14,215 nucleotides of DNA from CAYVBE01 sp964448935 (GTDB lineage: Bacteria > Planctomycetota > Brocadiia > SM23-32). The stretch's first letter is position 1; each line of letters opens with the position of its first letter. The stretch lies in the NCBI GenBank assembly GCA_964448935.1, contig CAYVBE010000103.1:1-14215 (forward strand). Reading direction: 5' to 3'. Shown here in pieces: positions 1-6,817 of this stretch. The notes under the pieces were generated by a model. That model did not search any database. It worked only from the letters and a program-made list of their open reading frames with translations, and had not been told where the DNA came from. A program made the position numbers and the translations under genes.

Positions 1-39
1 AAAAACAGCAAAACTCTCTCACAGAGACTGGTACATAAA

Positions 40-849
40 ATGGGGGCACGCCAGGTTGAGGGACGGAATCCCTGGACAGTACCCGTGTCCCCTCAGCAAG
101 TCGCAGACGCGCGGGCCGGTCAGTGGCAGATATTCCTCACGCCCACCCGCCGTGTGCCAAAAGACTGGTTCCCTCCGTTGCCCGGGGCGTCCGTGCTGTG
201 TCTGGCCTCCGGTGGGGGACAGCAGGGACCTATTCTCGCAGCGGCGGGCGCAGAAGTGACGGTCTTCGACAACTCACCCCGTCAGCTTGAGCAGGACCGG
301 CAAGTTGCCGAGAGAGATGGGCTTCAACTGCAGACCGTCGAAGGAGACATGCGGGATCTGGCCTGCTTTCCAGACAAGACATTCGACCTGGTCGTCCATC
401 CGGTCTCTAATACGTTCGTGCCGGAGGTCAAGCCCGTGTGGCGAGAAGCCTATCGAGTACTTCGGCCTGGTGCATGTCTGGTGTCAGGATTCGATAATCC
501 CGCGGTTCACGTGTTTGACGGCGCAGCCTACGAGCGCGGGGAACTTATTGTCGCGAATGTTCTTCCGTATTCAGAAGCGGAATCGCTCTCGGCCGAGGAC
601 CTGGCACAGCGCAGACGAGAAGGCACGCCGCTGGAGTTTGGCCACACACTCGACGGTTTGATCGGCGGGCAGATAGAATGTGGCTTCGTCAACGTCGGGT
701 TCTATGAGGATCGCTGCTGTCCGGAGGATCATGACTTGCTGGGACGCTACATGTCCACCTTCATGGCGACCAGAGCGCACAAGAGCGAAGCCGACAAGCA
801 GGGCGTTGGACCATTGGTTCCAACGGCTGAGGACAAGCCGCACCGCTGA
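40..849 (+). CDS. Class I SAM-dependent methyltransferase (5' end uncertain)
   Basis: A cytosolic methyltransferase of the Rossmann-fold class I type; the substrate cannot be told from sequence. Motif I reads VLCLASGGGQQ at residues 52-62, with the acidic ribose-binding position in VTVFDNS near residue 77, and GDM near 102-104 marks the adenine-contacting loop. The stretch DLVVHPVSN (117-124) and the RVLRPGACLVSG strand (139-150) follow in the usual order. The N-terminal NPWTVPVS and LTPTRRVP-DWFPPL segments belong to a recognisable uncharacterised methyltransferase subgroup. The reading frame is open back to base 1 with no stop, the ATG at 40 has no convincing SD, and relatives usually carry some 20-30 more N-terminal residues, so the true start may lie outside the window. 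A 63-bp repeat begins 19 nt after the stop. By eye it is less GC-rich than genes further right. Confidence 0.85.
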   Translation: MGARQVEGRNPWTVPVSPQQVADARAGQWQIFLTPTRRVPKDWFPPLPGASVLCLASGGGQQGPILAAAGAEVTVFDNSPRQLEQDRQVAERDGLQLQTVEGDMRDLACFPDKTFDLVVHPVSNTFVPEVKPVWREAYRVLRPGACLVSGFDNPAVHVFDGAAYERGELIVANVLPYSEAESLSAEDLAQRRREGTPLEFGHTLDGLIGGQIECGFVNVGFYEDRCCPEDHDLLGRYMSTFMATRAHKSEADKQGVGPLVPTAEDKPHR

Positions 850-867
850 CCTTTCAGTTTCGTAGGC

Positions 868-930
868 GTTGACGACTCAGGTCCGCTGAAGTATGACAGC
901 GGGCGTTGAGTGATCAAGGCCGATGGCGCG
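868..930 (+). repeat. 63-bp post-gene repeat, copy 1
   Basis: It matches 1910-1972 at 53 of 63 positions without gaps. It contains a stem of GTCCGCTG (881-888) with CAGCGGGC (897-904) around an 8-nt loop. Five of the ten differences from copy 2 fall in that loop, and the single stem difference (G903 to A1945) keeps a pair with the opposite T. A second small hairpin follows at 925-941 (GGCGCG / CGCGCC), with no T-tract. The core GTTGAGT at 905-911 fits the GTTRRRY pattern of integron attC ends, but no matching RYYYAAC arm is present, so attC identity is not claimed. Confidence 0.8.
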
Positions 931-995
931 CTGTCCGCGCCGATAGCACAAAGCATGGGCTGAACGACCCAAGTATTGTCGCCCGACGAACACGT

Positions 996-1892
996 ATGAT
1001 CTACACAGAGCACAAGAGCGCCGAGAGCTTTCTGTCCGTGGCCCGCACGACGCTGGAGCAACACGAGTGCGTTAACGGGCTAATTCTCGGTATCTGCATG
1101 CGGCTGGCCGACGACCCAGGCGCATACGGTAGCGCCCCTTACCTGGCGACTGTTGGTTCGGCTGAAGACCTCCGAGTCGCCGCCGTTATGACCCCTCCCC
1201 GCAAGCTCCTGCTCCACGCGGTAGAAGATGTCGGGGAGGGCACTCTGAGCCTGGTGGCTCGCGGCCTCACGCGTGGACCGTGGCGGGTCCCAGGGGTGAT
1301 GGCGCCGGAGCCCGTGGCAACGGCATTCGCCTCCGGCTGGTGTCGTCAGACGGTTGCGCGTCGGCGGGAGGGCATGCGCCAGCGGGTCTATGAACTGCGT
1401 AGTGTGTTCCACCCGACGTATCCCGCTGGCCGGTTCGAGCGTGCGACTCGTGAGCATCTGGGATTGGCCCGTAGATGGGCGCACTTCTTCCACGAGGACA
1501 TCTTTGGCGACGATCAGCACGAGCGGTCCGTGCGGGCGGCCGAAGGTGTGCTCATGCGCGGCGACATGTTCCTCTGGATTGACGGGGTGCCGCGGGCGAT
1601 GGCCGGGCGGACGCGTCCGACGCCGCGTGGCTGGGCAATCTGCCACGTCTATACGCCGCCGGAGCATAGGCGGCAGGGCTACGGGACGGCTGTGGTTGCG
1701 GCCCTGTCCCAGAATATCCTCGACGAGGGCAAGGAATTCTGCACGCTATACACGGACTTGAGCAACCCGACGTCCAACAGCATCTATCGCAAGATCGGAT
1801 ACAGGGCGGTAGCAGACGTGATTGACATCGTTTTTGAGGGCGGGGAGAGTAGCGCTAAGGCGGCTCCGCCCCCCCTGATCTCGGTGGCATAG
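996..1892 (+). CDS. GNAT family N-acetyltransferase
   Basis: Predicted acetyl-CoA-dependent N-acetyltransferase of 298 residues; the acceptor is unknown. The catalytic GNAT fold is C-terminal: motif A reads VYTPPEHRRQGYGTAVVAAL at about 218-237, with the R-R-Q-G-Y-G pyrophosphate loop, and motif B reads LSNPTSNSIYRKIGY at about 255-269. The N-terminal half (residues 1-135) is a divergent region found in two-part GNAT proteins and may be a degenerate second GNAT domain. I chose ATG at 996 because an upstream in-frame TTG at 906 lies inside the 63-bp repeat and would add 30 unconserved residues; the SD at 996 is weak. The gene sits alone between two copies of the repeat, 18 nt before the second, so gene and repeat form a cassette-like unit of 1042 bp. 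Confidence 0.87.
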   Translation: MIYTEHKSAESFLSVARTTLEQHECVNGLILGICMRLADDPGAYGSAPYLATVGSAEDLRVAAVMTPPRKLLLHAVEDVGEGTLSLVARGLTRGPWRVPGVMAPEPVATAFASGWCRQTVARRREGMRQRVYELRSVFHPTYPAGRFERATREHLGLARRWAHFFHEDIFGDDQHERSVRAAEGVLMRGDMFLWIDGVPRAMAGRTRPTPRGWAICHVYTPPEHRRQGYGTAVVAALSQNILDEGKEFCTLYTDLSNPTSNSIYRKIGYRAVADVIDIVFEGGESSAKAAPPPLISVA

Positions 1893-1909
1893 TCCATTCG
1901 CTGAAAGCC

Positions 1910-1972
1910 GATGACGACTCCGGTCCGCTGAGACACGCCAGCGGACGTTGAATGATCAAGCCCGATGGCGCG
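1910..1972 (+). repeat. 63-bp post-gene repeat, copy 2
   Basis: Direct repeat of 868-930 (53/63 identical), offset by exactly 1042 bp and beginning 18 nt after the GNAT stop. The stem is perfect here: GTCCGCTG (1923-1930) with CAGCGGAC (1939-1946), loop 1931-1938. GTTGAAT at 1947-1953 corresponds to GTTGAGT in copy 1. Its 3' end forms the left arm of the terminator hairpin at 1958-2001. Confidence 0.8.
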
Positions 1973-2008
1973 GAGACGTGGTGTCTCCGTGCGTCGGGCT
2001 TTTCCTTT
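1958..2008 (+). terminator. Intrinsic terminator after the GNAT gene
   Basis: AAGCCCGA (1958-1965) pairs with TCGGGCTT (1994-2001). Inside lie GCGC/GTGC and GGAGAC/GTCTCC, separated from the outer stem by a small 2x1 internal loop, giving about 18 base pairs. A T-rich tract TTTTCCTTT (2000-2008) follows. The left arm overlaps the last 15 bases of repeat copy 2. Confidence 0.72.
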
Positions 2009-2126
2009 GGCAGGCAGGGCAAAGACTGACGCGCTCTACTGCCAAGTCATTGTCCGGTGTTGGGAGGAATTGGCGGGGAAGGAAGGACAGCGGGTGAAGG
2101 GGCATCGGGCAACCGAGGCAGCATGC

Positions 2127-2672
2127 CTACCCGAAGTATCTCGGGTGTCCGAACATCCAGGTCAACACAACGCCCAAGCCAATTAGTGACAGAACTACGA
2201 CTACTGCGAGTGCGAGGAGTGCGAGGCAGCATCCGAGCTTGGCCGGAATCGTTGTCTTGCCACCACGCTTCCGAGGCCCAGTACGTGGGACCGGAAGCCG
2301 TCCTGGGATGCCAAGTGTGCGCAGGTCTGATCTCAATGGTTCAGGATAGTACGACACCTCCTGGAGCCGCGCGCCGCGCGGAAACTGCCGGACGATGTCT
2401 GTTGAAGGAGCCCTGCTGTGGCGGTTCAGGAAGAGCGATATCGCCCCCTCGTATTCCTGATTGCGTTCCCCCGAGAGGAACAGGTACTTCCCCGCTTCGT
2501 AGCGTTCGCCGAGCTTCAGCAAGAGCTCGCCATAACGTTCGTAGAGGCGGGGCGAGAAGCCGCTGTTCCCAATGTTGCCCCGCAGTATCTCCTTGGCTCG
2601 CCAGACCTCGTCTTTGCAGATGGCGTTCTCAACGCGCTCCAGTATGTCGTCTACCTCTGCCATGCGCTCCAT
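2127..2672 (-). CDS. DUF6584-like protein with C-terminal membrane anchor
   Basis: A 181-residue protein of unknown function. Residues 8-85 (VDDILERVENAI, VWRAKEILRGN, LYERYGELLLKLG, EAGKYLFLSG, AISLFLNR) are helical and follow the tetratricopeptide-like pattern I associate with DUF6584 proteins. A proline- and glycine-rich linker and a basic stretch (RTGPRKRGGK, 130-139) precede a strong transmembrane helix at about 147-173, ending in a short tail HPRYFG. This suggests a tail-anchored inner-membrane protein with the helical domain in the cytoplasm. The start is uncertain: TTG at 2699 and ATGs at 2672 and 2663 are in frame, and none has a well-spaced SD. The family assignment is from memory of the motif pattern; the membrane helix is directly visible. 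No partner gene lies beside it. Confidence 0.68.
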   Translation of the reverse strand: MERMAEVDDILERVENAICKDEVWRAKEILRGNIGNSGFSPRLYERYGELLLKLGERYEAGKYLFLSGERNQEYEGAISLFLNRHSRAPSTDIVRQFPRGARLQEVSYYPEPLRSDLRTLGIPGRLPVPRTGPRKRGGKTTIPAKLGCCLALLALAVVVVLSLIGLGVVLTWMFGHPRYFG

Positions 2673-2832
2673 TGTTAGGTTGGGGAGGCCTTCAGTCAAG
2701 AAGAGAAAGCCCCGAGTGAGATAGCGGGAGCTCGGGAGTATCGGTGATGCAATTCGGCGAGTCCGAACACCCCGTGACCGGCCTTCAACTGTGTCTCGCG
2801 GAGAATAGCGATGTAGATAGTGGCGTGTGGCG

Positions 2833-2884
2833 GAACGGGGAGATTGCCGCGGGGCCTGGCGGCCGCTTGCAATGACATTGGGGG
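2833..2884 (+). repeat. ATTGC...GCAAT palindromic repeat, copy A
   Basis: Imperfect palindrome with ends ATTGC (2843-2847) and GCAAT (2869-2873) and GC-rich inner arms, embedded in a block that aligns with 3862-3915 at about 44 of 54 positions with two single-base gaps. It lies in the intergenic space downstream of the MBL gene, in the same orientation as copy B. It resembles the short dispersed palindromes of the GAGATTGC...GCAATGAC type that recur in many bacterial genomes. Confidence 0.72.
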
Positions 2885-2930
2885 CAGGACCCCGCGGCCC
2901 TGTAACGGCGCGTAAGTTTGGCGGCTGCGG

Positions 2931-3719
2931 CTACAGGTCCTCTGCCAGGTCCAGGGTCAGGCCGTCGGAGGCGGCCTGGATGTCGAGGCCCAGGTCCTGG
3001 CTCATCTCCTCGGCCAACTCCCAAGGTTTGGCCTTGAGCATGGTCATGCCGAAGTGGGTCATTATCGCCTTGCGCGGCTGGATGGATTGAATGATGTCCC
3101 GCGCCTCCTCCAGGGTCAGGTGCATGACTTTGCCGCCGGGGTGGGCCTCGTGGCGCACGACGCTTATCACCAGCACGTCGGCGTCGGCGTAGGCATCGGC
3201 CAGGCTGTCGAAATACTTCGTGTCCACCAGGAAGCCGACGGACGGCAGGCCGTCGGGCCGGAAGATCACGCCGTACGTCTCGGCGGTGTGGTGGTGGCGC
3301 ACGGACGTGGAGAACTCCAGGCCCTCAACGGAGTAATCGCTCTTTGGCTCCAGGGTCTGGATGCTCTCGATGGCGTCGTGGAGGTATCTGAGCACCACGG
3401 CGTCTTCACCCTCCAGGCACTGTTCCGGCGCGAAAAGGGTGCCCTTCGAGTTGAACCCGCCCGCGGTCATGGCGTCCAGCACGGCGTTGACGTCGCCGGA
3501 GTGGTCAATGTGCATGTGGGTCAGCACGACGGCGTCCAGGTTGGTGGGGTCTATCTTGGGCCTGCAGCGCGAGCAGCGCAGCAGCGTGCCCGGGCCGGGG
3601 TCGAGCATGATGTTGCGTCCGGCGAGGGACAGGAAGGTGCCGGCCGAGTAGCGCAACTGCTTCGCCATGACGAACCGCGCCCCGGCGGTGCCCAGGAACT
3701 TGATGTAATTCTCCGGCAT
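2931..3719 (-). CDS. MBL-fold metallo-hydrolase
   Basis: A 262-residue metallo-beta-lactamase-fold hydrolase, predicted cytosolic with a two-metal centre. The HxHxDH motif is THMHIDH (H68, H70, D72, H73). Further ligand candidates are the histidines at 142-144, D166 in VDTKYF and H222 in MTHFG. The N-terminal strand IKFLGTAGARFVMAKQLRYS and the LDPGPGTLLRC loop are of the ribonuclease Z / lactonase-like branch, where a glycine-rich edge precedes the first metal motif. It lacks an obvious RNase Z exosite arm, so a small-molecule hydrolase is as likely as a nuclease. ATG at 3719 is preceded by GGAG with 6-nt spacing and by a good promoter at 3757-3785. The two palindromic repeats flank the gene on both sides. 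Substrate unknown. Confidence 0.9.
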   Translation of the reverse strand: MPENYIKFLGTAGARFVMAKQLRYSAGTFLSLAGRNIMLDPGPGTLLRCSRCRPKIDPTNLDAVVLTHMHIDHSGDVNAVLDAMTAGGFNSKGTLFAPEQCLEGEDAVVLRYLHDAIESIQTLEPKSDYSVEGLEFSTSVRHHHTAETYGVIFRPDGLPSVGFLVDTKYFDSLADAYADADVLVISVVRHEAHPGGKVMHLTLEEARDIIQSIQPRKAIMTHFGMTMLKAKPWELAEEMSQDLGLDIQAASDGLTLDLAEDL

Positions 3720-3756
3720 GTGTGTCTCCGGTCCTTGTGTGGTCGCGCGAGCACCC

Positions 3757-3785
3757 ATTACAACACGAACGGGGCGCCGTGCCAA
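3757..3785 (-). promoter_or_regulatory. Sigma70-like promoter of the MBL gene
   Basis: On the minus strand, TTGGCA (3785-3780) and TGTAAT (3762-3757) are separated by 17 nt, each matching the consensus at four or five of six positions. Transcription would start near 3750, giving a leader of about 30 nt with the GGAG SD. Confidence 0.55.
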
Positions 3786-3861
3786 AGTCGGGCGCGCGAA
3801 GGCCGGGCACCGTGTAGCCCACAAAGTCCGTGCCGTGTCCGTGTCTCGTGTTGAGGGAACA

Positions 3862-3915
3862 GAACGGCGAGGTTGCCGCGCGGGCCTCCCGGCCCGCTCG
3901 CAATGACAATCGGAG
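3862..3915 (+). repeat. ATTGC...GCAAT palindromic repeat, copy B
   Basis: Second copy of the element at 2833-2884, in direct orientation. Its inner stem is perfect: GCGGGCC (3880-3886) with GGCCCGC (3891-3897) around TCCC, with outer GTTGC (3872-3876) against GCAAT (3900-3904). It lies upstream of the MBL gene, beyond its promoter, and upstream of the transporter promoter. Confidence 0.75.
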
Positions 3916-4076
3916 GGGGCCGTTCCGAGGGTGCGGCAACAGCCTCAGCCCAAACTCCGCCGCGCTCCGGGCTATGGAGTCCGTGGGAAGGCTGCGCCGG
4001 AATACCAACGACCCCTCCGAGAGTCGCGAAAAATGCATCGCATTCTTCCAAGCCGCCCAGCGGGCGGCCCCTCTGC

Positions 4077-4105
4077 TTGCAAGGGCGGGGCGGGGCGTCT
4101 ATGCT
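4077..4105 (+). promoter_or_regulatory. Sigma70-like promoter of the EamA transporter gene
   Basis: TTGCAA (4077-4082) and TATGCT (4100-4105) are separated by 17 nt. A start site near 4112 gives a 39-nt leader to the ATG at 4151, which supports that start over upstream in-frame codons. Confidence 0.55.
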
Positions 4106-4150
4106 GTGGGACCTTCAGGACGGTCCTTTCACACTGACGGAGCGGGGCGG

Positions 4151-5023
4151 ATGTCCCTCTTGCCCATAGCGCTGATACTGATCTCGTGTTTCATGCACGC
4201 CGGCTGGAACCTGCTGGCGAAGCGCCGGCGGCAGGAGCTTCTGTTCATGCGGCGGATGCTGCTGTTGGCGGTGCCGGGGGCGCTGGTGCTGATCGGGGTG
4301 GGGCTGCTGCTGCCGCACTCGTTCCCGCTGCGCGCGTGGATGTGCGTGATTCCGTCCGGGCTGATCTGCGGGTTCTACTTCCTGTTCCTGGCGCTGGCCT
4401 ACGGATCGTCGGACTTCTCGGTGGTCTATCCCGTGGCCCGGGCCTTGCCCGTGCTGATGGTTGCGGGGATTGACGTTCTGCGCGGCCAGGCTCCCAGCTC
4501 CATCGGCTGGCTCGGTATGGGATTGGTGACCGCAGGGTGCGTGCTGGCGCCGCAGCACTCCTACCGCGAGCTGCACGTGAAGCACTACCTCGGCCGGGCG
4601 ATCCTGTGGATACTGCTGACCGCCGGGACCATCGTGGCGTTTACCATGCTGGACAAACTGGCGGCCGAGGCGGTGCGGCAGGGGCCGGGGAGCGCGCTGA
4701 TCTACTGCGCGCTGTTCCACATCGGGGCGTGCACGAGCTACTCGGTACTGTGGCCGTTCTGCAGGCCGGAACCGGTGGAGCAGGGACCCGGATGGACCGG
4801 ACCCGCTGTGGCCGCGCTGCTGGGGCTGGGGGGCTACTCACTGGTCCTCTGGGCCTATCAGCTCTCACCGCACACGGGCTATCTGCTGGCGTTCCGGCAG
4901 TTCAGCATCGTGCTGGGCGTGGTGGTGGCGCTGCGGTTCTATCGGGAGAAAGGCGTCGCCGTGCGCCTGCCGGCCACGCTGGCCATCATGGCCGGCCTGG
5001 TGATCGTCAAGCTCTGGGGCTGA
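4151..5023 (+). CDS. EamA/DMT-superfamily transporter
   Basis: A 290-residue inner-membrane carrier of the drug/metabolite transporter superfamily, substrate unknown. Two EamA repeats can be seen: the first spans residues 5-132 with MHAGWNLLAKR (15-25) and YPVARALPVLM (93-103); the second spans about 146-288 with TMLDKL (165-170) and LLAFRQFSIVLGVVVALRFYREKG (245-268), the conserved closing segment of EamA domains. About nine to ten hydrophobic helices are visible. ATG at 4151 has GGAG 8 nt upstream and lies just downstream of the promoter at 4077-4105; the open frame upstream (to 3830) encodes an unrelated, non-hydrophobic sequence and is rejected. An intrinsic terminator begins at the stop codon, so the gene is monocistronic. 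Confidence 0.9.
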   Translation: MSLLPIALILISCFMHAGWNLLAKRRRQELLFMRRMLLLAVPGALVLIGVGLLLPHSFPLRAWMCVIPSGLICGFYFLFLALAYGSSDFSVVYPVARALPVLMVAGIDVLRGQAPSSIGWLGMGLVTAGCVLAPQHSYRELHVKHYLGRAILWILLTAGTIVAFTMLDKLAAEAVRQGPGSALIYCALFHIGACTSYSVLWPFCRPEPVEQGPGWTGPAVAALLGLGGYSLVLWAYQLSPHTGYLLAFRQFSIVLGVVVALRFYREKGVAVRLPATLAIMAGLVIVKLWG

Positions 5024-5041
5024 CCGCCAACGGGCGGTTTT
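5023..5041 (+). terminator. Intrinsic terminator overlapping the transporter stop
   Basis: ACCGCC (5023-5028) pairs with GGCGGT (5033-5038) around AACG, followed by TTTT (5038-5041). It starts at the last base of the TGA. Confidence 0.7.
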
Positions 5042-5045
5042 CCCG

Positions 5046-5074
5046 TTGATACCTTTCGGCTGCGGCGGTATTGT
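5046..5074 (+). promoter_or_regulatory. Sigma70-like promoter of the sulfatase-like gene
   Basis: TTGATA (5046-5051), a 17-nt spacer and TATTGT (5069-5074), starting five bases after the transporter terminator. A start near 5081 gives a leader of about 88 nt. Confidence 0.5.
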
Positions 5075-5168
5075 GCCTCCACGGGCCGTTTGTTCCATTC
5101 AGGAACGGGGCATTCCATGGCCCGGCGGAAGTCATGCGTAAGCCTGTCGATGAGCCAGGGAGAGCCGG

Positions 5169-6560
5169 ATGAACTGCGTGGTGATCTGCTGTGACACTTT
5201 TCGGGCGGACATGATCGGGCACGATGTGGTGCGGGTGCCGAACCTGGACCGGTTGTGCCAAGAGGGCATCAACTTCACCAACGCTTACGCCGAGGGTTTG
5301 CCCACCATCCAGGCCCGGCGCACGTGCCTGACGGGAAAACGCTCGTTCCCATGGCGTTTCGATATGGGCAGCCGGGGCCTGACGCCCGCCATCCCGGGCT
5401 GGCACAGGGTGCCGGACGAGCAGACGATGCTCAGCGAGTGCCTGCTGGAGAACGGGGTCGTCACCGGCCTGGTGGGGGACACCTACCACATGTTCAAGCC
5501 GACCCAGAATTTTACCAGGGGCTTCTGCTCCTGGAGCTTCATCCGCGGGCAGGAGGGCGACCCCGTGCGCAGCGGGCCGCTGTCCGAGGTGGACGTGTCT
5601 CCCTATCACCCGGAGGGCAAGAACGACCTGGAATGCTGGCCGACGCTGACGCAGTATCTGCTGAACATGCTGGACCGCCAGACCGAGGAGGACTACCTGA
5701 CGCCGCGAGTCTTCCGCCGGGCATGCACGTGGCTGGAGGAGAACCGCGGGAACTCGCCGTGGTTCCTCTGGATTGATTCCTTCGCGCCGCACGAGCGGTG
5801 GGACCCGCCGACGGAGTTCGCGGACGCTTACTACACCACGGAGAAAAGCCGGGACTATATCCAGCCGCAGCTTATCAGCGGGGCCGATCCGACGGAGGAG
5901 GAGATCAAGAGGACGCGCGCGCTGTATTACGGCTACGTCACGTTTGTGGACAAGTGGATGGGCGTCTTCCTGGACAAGCTGGAGCAGATGCACATGCTGG
6001 AGGACACCGCCGTCATCTTCACCAGCGACCACGGGACGGAGCTCTGGGACAAGGACCGGTTCGGCAAGGGCGGGGACCGGTTGTATTCCTACAACACTCG
6101 CCTGCCGTTCGTGGTCCGGCTGCCGGGCGGCCGAGATGGCGGGACCGAGCGCGACGATTTCGTGCAGCATCAGGACATCTTCCCCACCATCTGCCGCCTG
6201 ATGGGCGTCGAGCCCGAGGCAGAGCTGGAACTGGACGGGCGGAACATCCTGGACCCCGCCACCGAAGCACCGGAGAAGATGATAACGGCGTGGTACGGGA
6301 ACGTGAGCGTCCATGACGACGAGTGGAACATGGTCATAGACTCCACCGGCGAGGGCGACCGGCAGGAACTCTACCACCTTCAGAACGATCCGGAAGAATC
6401 CGTGAACGTCTACAAGGAACACCCCGACGTGGTGCGTGAGTTCACGGACTACCTGGAGCGGACGCTGGGGCCTCTGCCGTACGCGATAGCCCACACCGGC
6501 GACCGCCGCCAGGCCCCGCCGCTCTCGTGCATCTACGGCAAAGCCGCCCGCCGGGATTGA
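5169..6560 (+). CDS. Sulfatase-superfamily hydrolase with Thr nucleophile position
   Basis: A 463-residue member of the alkaline phosphatase/sulfatase superfamily. Metal-site motifs are in order: CDTFRADMIG (8-17) at the N-terminus and FTSDHGTELWDKDRFGKGG (284-302) with D287/H288, plus WIDSFAPHERWDPP (201-214), typical of the middle of the fold. The C-terminal ELYHLQNDPEESVNVY (400-415) is the usual sulfatase tail. The active-site loop reads GLPTIQARRTCLTGKR: aligned on R50 and LTG, the position that is Cys or Ser (formylglycine) in true sulfatases is Thr46 (codon ACC at 5304). This points to a phospho- or phosphonoester hydrolase with a direct Thr nucleophile rather than a sulfatase, and it would not need formylglycine maturation. 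No signal peptide is visible, so it is probably cytosolic. GGGAGAG precedes the ATG. Its own promoter and a weak terminator isolate it. Confidence 0.9.
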   Translation: MNCVVICCDTFRADMIGHDVVRVPNLDRLCQEGINFTNAYAEGLPTIQARRTCLTGKRSFPWRFDMGSRGLTPAIPGWHRVPDEQTMLSECLLENGVVTGLVGDTYHMFKPTQNFTRGFCSWSFIRGQEGDPVRSGPLSEVDVSPYHPEGKNDLECWPTLTQYLLNMLDRQTEEDYLTPRVFRRACTWLEENRGNSPWFLWIDSFAPHERWDPPTEFADAYYTTEKSRDYIQPQLISGADPTEEEIKRTRALYYGYVTFVDKWMGVFLDKLEQMHMLEDTAVIFTSDHGTELWDKDRFGKGGDRLYSYNTRLPFVVRLPGGRDGGTERDDFVQHQDIFPTICRLMGVEPEAELELDGRNILDPATEAPEKMITAWYGNVSVHDDEWNMVIDSTGEGDRQELYHLQNDPEESVNVYKEHPDVVREFTDYLERTLGPLPYAIAHTGDRRQAPPLSCIYGKAARRD

Positions 6561-6585
6561 TGTGCCGGGGTGACCGGCCGGAGAG

Positions 6586-6610
6586 GGCTGCTTTTTTCAG
6601 CCGACTTTTT
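6586..6610 (+). terminator. Probable terminator after the sulfatase-like gene
   Basis: GGCTG (6586-6590) pairs with CAGCC (6598-6602) around a T-rich loop, followed by TTTTT (6606-6610). The stem is only five pairs, so efficiency is doubtful. Confidence 0.45.
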
Positions 6611-6692
6611 CCCTTTTCTCGGACACTCTGCCCGGTTCCAACGGGGCTCGGAAGGCATCCCTCGCGTGTGGCGTAAAGGCTGTTAGCACAAG

Positions 6693-6730
6693 ACGATACC
6701 CCGGATATGTCGTCCATTGATCCGGGTCGT
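6693..6730 (+). other. Long hairpin upstream of the envelope operon
   Basis: CCCGGAT (6700-6706) pairs with ATCCGGG (6720-6726), and ACGA (6693-6696) with TCGT (6727-6730) across a three-base bulge, giving 11 pairs with a 13-nt loop. No T-tract follows on the plus strand. It lies before the promoter at 6788, in the 300-bp gap 6561-6860 that otherwise holds only the terminator, the promoter and the inverted repeat. Role unknown. Confidence 0.4.
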
Positions 6731-6787
6731 TACCCCCCCGTCCCCCGCGGGCAGGTAGGCGCGTTTGTGTGCTCGACCGAGCAATCC

Positions 6788-6817
6788 TTGAAAAGCGTTA
6801 GCGCCATTGCGTACATT
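6788..6817 (+). promoter_or_regulatory. Sigma70-like promoter of the envelope operon
   Basis: TTGAAA (6788-6793), an 18-nt spacer and TACATT (6812-6817). The expected start near 6824 leaves a leader of about 37 nt containing the GGGAGG SD. Confidence 0.5.

Larger units (their letters stand above)
3720..4150. other. Divergent intergenic region (431 bp)
   Basis: This space separates the MBL gene (minus) from the transporter gene (plus). It holds the MBL promoter, palindromic repeat copy B, and the transporter promoter with a leader of about 39 nt. Plus-strand coding frames crossing it show no conserved protein motif before the transporter ATG at 4151. I see nothing else in it. Confidence 0.6.

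Noticed and set aside
818..1953. Classical integron attC sites at the two 63-bp repeats
   Set aside because: GTTGAGT and GTTGAAT fit GTTRRRY, but no RYYYAAC partner lies at a suitable distance before the second copy. The apparent folded site is shorter than known attC sites, and identity continues about 20 bp past the core. No integrase gene is in the window.
2711..2736. CCCGAG/CTCGGG hairpin upstream of the DUF6584-like gene
   Set aside because: A six-pair stem with a 14-nt loop and no proper T-tract on either strand is within what GC-rich DNA gives by chance.
3054..3854. 266-codon open frame on the plus strand
   Set aside because: It is antisense to the MBL gene and low in complexity (Val, Gly, His, Gln); the MBL frame has the HxHxDH motif, an SD and a promoter.
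3830..4150. N-terminal extension of the EamA transporter
   Set aside because: The extra 107 residues are non-hydrophobic and unlike the family. They would start upstream of the promoter at 4077-4105, whereas ATG 4151 has a well-placed GGAG.
5007..6494. 495-codon open frame on the minus strand
   Set aside because: It is antisense to the sulfatase-superfamily gene, whose metal-site motifs are clear; the antisense product shows no family motif.
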